7,464 nt of DNA from Oscillospiraceae bacterium (GTDB lineage Bacteria > Bacillota > Clostridia > Oscillospirales > Ruminococcaceae). Below the pieces are notes generated by a model, which was given only the letters and a program-made list of their open reading frames with translations, was not told the DNA's origin and did not search any database. The stretch spans positions 1 through 7,464 of the forward strand of contig CAAGDT010000030.1 of assembly GCA_900768675.1 (NCBI GenBank), written 5' to 3'. The translations under genes were made by a program, and so were the position numbers. Within the stretch, counting starts at the first letter, position 1; every line of letters starts with the position of its first letter. Below, one piece after another: positions 5,346 to 7,464 of this stretch.

Positions 5346-6059
5346 ATGTACGTCGATTTTCATTCTCATATTCTTCCGGGCATAGACGACGGCGCAGAGA
5401 ATGAGGAAATGTCGCTGAAAATGCTTGGGCTGGAGAGGAAAAGCGGCGTTACAAGAATAGCTGCAACCCCCCACTTCTATATGTCAAACCAGAGTCTTGA
5501 GGACTTTCTTGAAAAGCGAAACGCAGCCTTCGGGAGTATACGGCAAAGCGCAGAGGATATGGGAATTGAGATAATCTGCGGTGCGGAGGTATATTATACT
5601 CCTTCTCTTGCAGATATCGACCTTAAGAAGCTTTGCATAGGCAGCACCGATTATATGATGATTGAGCTTCCTTATCAGAGCCTTTCGAGAAGCTTTATCC
5701 GCTCCTTTAAAAGCTTTATCGGCAGTATTTCCTCGGACATAACTCCGATTCTTGCCCATGCTGAGCGGTATCTCAGCTTCACAAGCGAGGAAAGCCTTTA
5801 TGATATACTGGATTCGGATATGCTGGTGCAGCTTAACTGCGGCTCCTTCAAGGCATTTTCAAAAAGCCTGAAATTTATGCTTACCCTTATCCGCCACGGC
5901 AGCGCCCACCTGCTGGGAACAGACTGCCACAATACCACAACAAGACCGCCTAATATGGATATGGCACGGAAGGCTATTGAAAAGAAGCTTTCAGCCGATT
6001 ATTTTGACAGGCTTATGGATAACGCACACAGGGTTTTTGAGGGTGAAAGACCCGAATAA
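5346..6059 (+). CDS. CpsB/CapC/YwqE-type PHP-domain tyrosine-protein phosphatase
   Basis: This is a metal-dependent phosphatase of the polymerase-and-histidinol-phosphatase (PHP) fold that removes phosphate from the tyrosine tail of the neighbouring kinase. At 237 residues it is close to the usual length. All PHP metal-binding motifs are visible in order: DFHSHILPGIDDG (4-16), ATPHF with H43, GAEVYY with E81, LAHAERY with H138, and GTDCHN with D193 and H195. No membrane segment or signal peptide is seen, so it is cytoplasmic. The ATG lies 15 bases after the kinase stop, and the upstream sequence GAGCGGGG is a weak ribosome binding site, suggesting partial reliance on coupling with the kinase gene. 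Position next to kinase and adaptor gives high confidence over other PHP proteins such as histidinol phosphatase. Confidence 0.94.
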   Translation: MYVDFHSHILPGIDDGAENEEMSLKMLGLERKSGVTRIAATPHFYMSNQSLEDFLEKRNAAFGSIRQSAEDMGIEIICGAEVYYTPSLADIDLKKLCIGSTDYMMIELPYQSLSRSFIRSFKSFIGSISSDITPILAHAERYLSFTSEESLYDILDSDMLVQLNCGSFKAFSKSLKFMLTLIRHGSAHLLGTDCHNTTTRPPNMDMARKAIEKKLSADYFDRLMDNAHRVFEGERPE

Positions 6060-6102
6060 GGCGGAAACGCATTAAAATATCCGGAAAGGAAGGGTGATAC
6101 CA

Positions 6103-7221
6103 ATGCTGATTTACTGGCTTCTGCTACTTGGTTCTCTTGTAATCGGGATTCCGCTTTGCAGAGTAAAGTACGGCAGAGAGATTTTCTGCGGCATTTCGGG
6201 AGTTACCCTGTTCCTTACAGCTGCTTTCAGATACGACGTAGGTCACGACTACAACCTTTATGGCTCATGGTATATGAACGCACAGTCAATGTCCATTGAG
6301 GAAATGATGTTCCAGCGCCCGGAAAAGGGCTATCTTATCCCGATGAAGCTGCTTTCCGACGTTTTTGCCGACTACCAGACTATGTTCTATGTGGTTGCAT
6401 TCATACTCACTGTCGGAATAATGCTTTACATATACTTCTATTCCGAAAGACCCTACCTCAGCGTGTTTTTCTTCCTCACTTTCGGCGTTTTCTTCAACTC
6501 AATGAACTTTATGCGCCAGATGATTGCGGCAGTAATAATGCTTTATGCACTTCAGTACATAAAAAAGAAGCAGTTCTTCAGATTTTTAGTGCTTGCGGTT
6601 TTTGCCTCCGCTTTCCATATTTCCGCAATAGTGCTGATACCATTCTATTTCATATTTATGATACCCATGAACTGGATTACTCTTGGGGTATACGGCGGAG
6701 TTTCGGTTCTTAGCTTTGCATTTATTACACCGATAATCACATTTGTTACCAAATACTTCTATAAGGGCTACAGCAATTTGCAGGGCGCCGAGGTTGCAAA
6801 CGGTATGAATCCGATTTACTGCTTTTTCTTCGGCTTGTTTTTCCTGATTGCTTTCCTTGTCAGAAAAGAATTGATACAAAAGGACAGCTTCAATAATATT
6901 CTTCTGAATTGCGCTTTCTTCAACTTCTTCTTTGAGCTTATGGGAGTGCGGCACGGCATATTATCAAGGCTTTCCATTCTGTTTATAATTCCCGCTGTGG
7001 TTATTCTGTTCCCTCGTGCTGTGGTAATTGCCGCAGAAAAGGCGGGCGATTTATTCAGGGGCAGGAAGAACGCACAGACTGCCGCAAAAGCAGTTACGGT
7101 TACTCTTGTAATGGGCTTGTGCGTTGGTTTGTACGGGTATATGATAAATCACGACTATAACGGCGTTTCTCCGTATCAGACAATTTTCTCATCAAATGAG
7201 GAGGTGTCTGATAATGGTTAA
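6103..7221 (+). CDS. EpsG/Wzy-like polysaccharide polymerase, polytopic membrane protein
   Basis: The protein is probably the polymerase that joins lipid-linked repeat units on the outer face of the membrane. It has 372 residues and about ten hydrophobic segments. EpsG-family marks are visible: FRYDVGHDYNLY (42-53) after the second helix, an EKGY motif (74-77), NSMNFMRQMIA (132-142), and an AFHISA segment (170-175). The Arg and His in these are the residues usually conserved. An in-frame GTG at 6094 could start the protein three codons earlier, but AGGAAGG (6087-6093) is spaced 9 bases from the ATG at 6103, which is preferred. The gap of 43 bases after the phosphatase is the longest inside the operon and contains no terminator. 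Sequence of such polymerases diverges quickly, so the assignment is to the family and not to a linkage. Confidence 0.85.
   Translation: MLIYWLLLLGSLVIGIPLCRVKYGREIFCGISGVTLFLTAAFRYDVGHDYNLYGSWYMNAQSMSIEEMMFQRPEKGYLIPMKLLSDVFADYQTMFYVVAFILTVGIMLYIYFYSERPYLSVFFFLTFGVFFNSMNFMRQMIAAVIMLYALQYIKKKQFFRFLVLAVFASAFHISAIVLIPFYFIFMIPMNWITLGVYGGVSVLSFAFITPIITFVTKYFYKGYSNLQGAEVANGMNPIYCFFFGLFFLIAFLVRKELIQKDSFNNILLNCAFFNFFFELMGVRHGILSRLSILFIIPAVVILFPRAVVIAAEKAGDLFRGRKNAQTAAKAVTVTLVMGLCVGLYGYMINHDYNGVSPYQTIFSSNEEVSDNG
7198..7206 (+). promoter_or_regulatory. Strong ribosome binding site inside the end of the polymerase gene
   Basis: GAGGAGGTG matches the anti-16S sequence over nine bases and lies 7 bases before an ATG at 7214. 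It sits inside the last codons of the polymerase gene, so it marks the start of a further, overlapping gene. Confidence 0.85.
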
Positions 7222-7464
7222 AAAGGTTTTCAGCCGCTTTATGCTGAGCAGAAAGAATTCAGCCTTAGAAAATATTCTTCTTTGTGCAGCAGTTGCCCTG
7301 GCAGGCTCCTTTATATTCTTTGAGCGCAGCAATTCTATGGTAGACGCAGCCCGTCCTTTTGTTACTGTTCTTATCTTTGTTACCTGGGCAGTATGCGGAT
7401 TTGCAAGCGGAAAGAATAAAAGCATAGGCTTTGCAATATTCGGCGGCGCCTACTGGCTTGTTCC
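7214..7464 (+). CDS. Unidentified membrane protein, 3'-truncated by window edge
   Basis: A frame opens at the ATG at 7214 and remains open to the window end (83 complete codons). It overlaps the end of the polymerase gene by 8 bases and has one of the strongest ribosome binding sites in the window. The visible part has a basic N-terminus (MVKKVFSRFMLSRKN), a hydrophobic segment at about 20-36 ending in FFERSN, a second at about 48-65, a short basic turn GKNKS, and the start of a third from about 70. This indicates a polytopic membrane protein with the N-terminus inside. I do not recognise the family. From context it could be a second polymerase or ligase, a flippase or an accessory envelope protein, but the visible part does not decide this. 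Confidence 0.8.
   Translation, partial: MVKKVFSRFMLSRKNSALENILLCAAVALAGSFIFFERSNSMVDAARPFVTVLIFVTWAVCGFASGKNKSIGFAIFGGAYWLV

Noticed and set aside
6094..6102. In-frame GTG as start of the polymerase
   Set aside because: It lies within or too close to the AGGAAGG ribosome site; the ATG at 6103 has normal spacing.

Overview
The window looks like chromosomal DNA of a low-to-mid GC Bacillota, most likely a gut Clostridia of the Ruminococcus/Oscillospiraceae type. This rests on the Gram-positive style polynucleotide phosphorylase, strong AGGAGG-type ribosome binding sites, frequent AGA arginine codons, consensus SigA-type promoters, and a tyrosine-kinase system split into separate membrane-adaptor and kinase genes, as in Gram-positives. 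The genus is inferred from general resemblance, not from a search.

Layout. Positions 1-2096 hold pnp, lacking only its first few codons, followed by a clear intrinsic terminator at 2112-2151. About 400 bases of AT-rich non-coding DNA (2097-2496) follow. They hold two consensus-grade promoters (-35/-10 at 2260-2288 and 2407-2435, both with 17-base spacers), two dyad symmetries around the first promoter, and a possible 18-codon leader ORF. From 2497 to the window end runs a tightly packed, all-plus-strand operon: initiating sugar-phosphate transferase, VanZ-like membrane protein, Wzz/CpsC-type chain-length regulator and kinase adaptor, CpsD/CapB-type tyrosine kinase, CpsB/YwqE-type PHP tyrosine phosphatase, EpsG/Wzy-type polymerase, and the start of an unrecognised membrane protein cut by the window edge. 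Gaps between these genes run from -8 to +43 bases, and no internal terminator was seen.

How it works together (inference from family knowledge). The first protein loads a sugar phosphate onto undecaprenyl phosphate. The EpsG-like protein polymerises flipped repeat units outside the membrane. The Wzz-like protein, the kinase and the phosphatase form the phosphotyrosine cycle that sets chain length and output. Flippase and further glycosyltransferases are expected downstream of the window. The window is therefore the proximal part of a Wzx/Wzy-type exopolysaccharide or capsule locus inserted after pnp.

The features most worth a second look are the Tyr-Lys repeat tail of the kinase with nine tyrosines, the VanZ-like gene inside the polysaccharide operon, the elaborate double-promoter control region, and the unidentified last gene. 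I saw no mobile element, CRISPR array, tRNA or rRNA.
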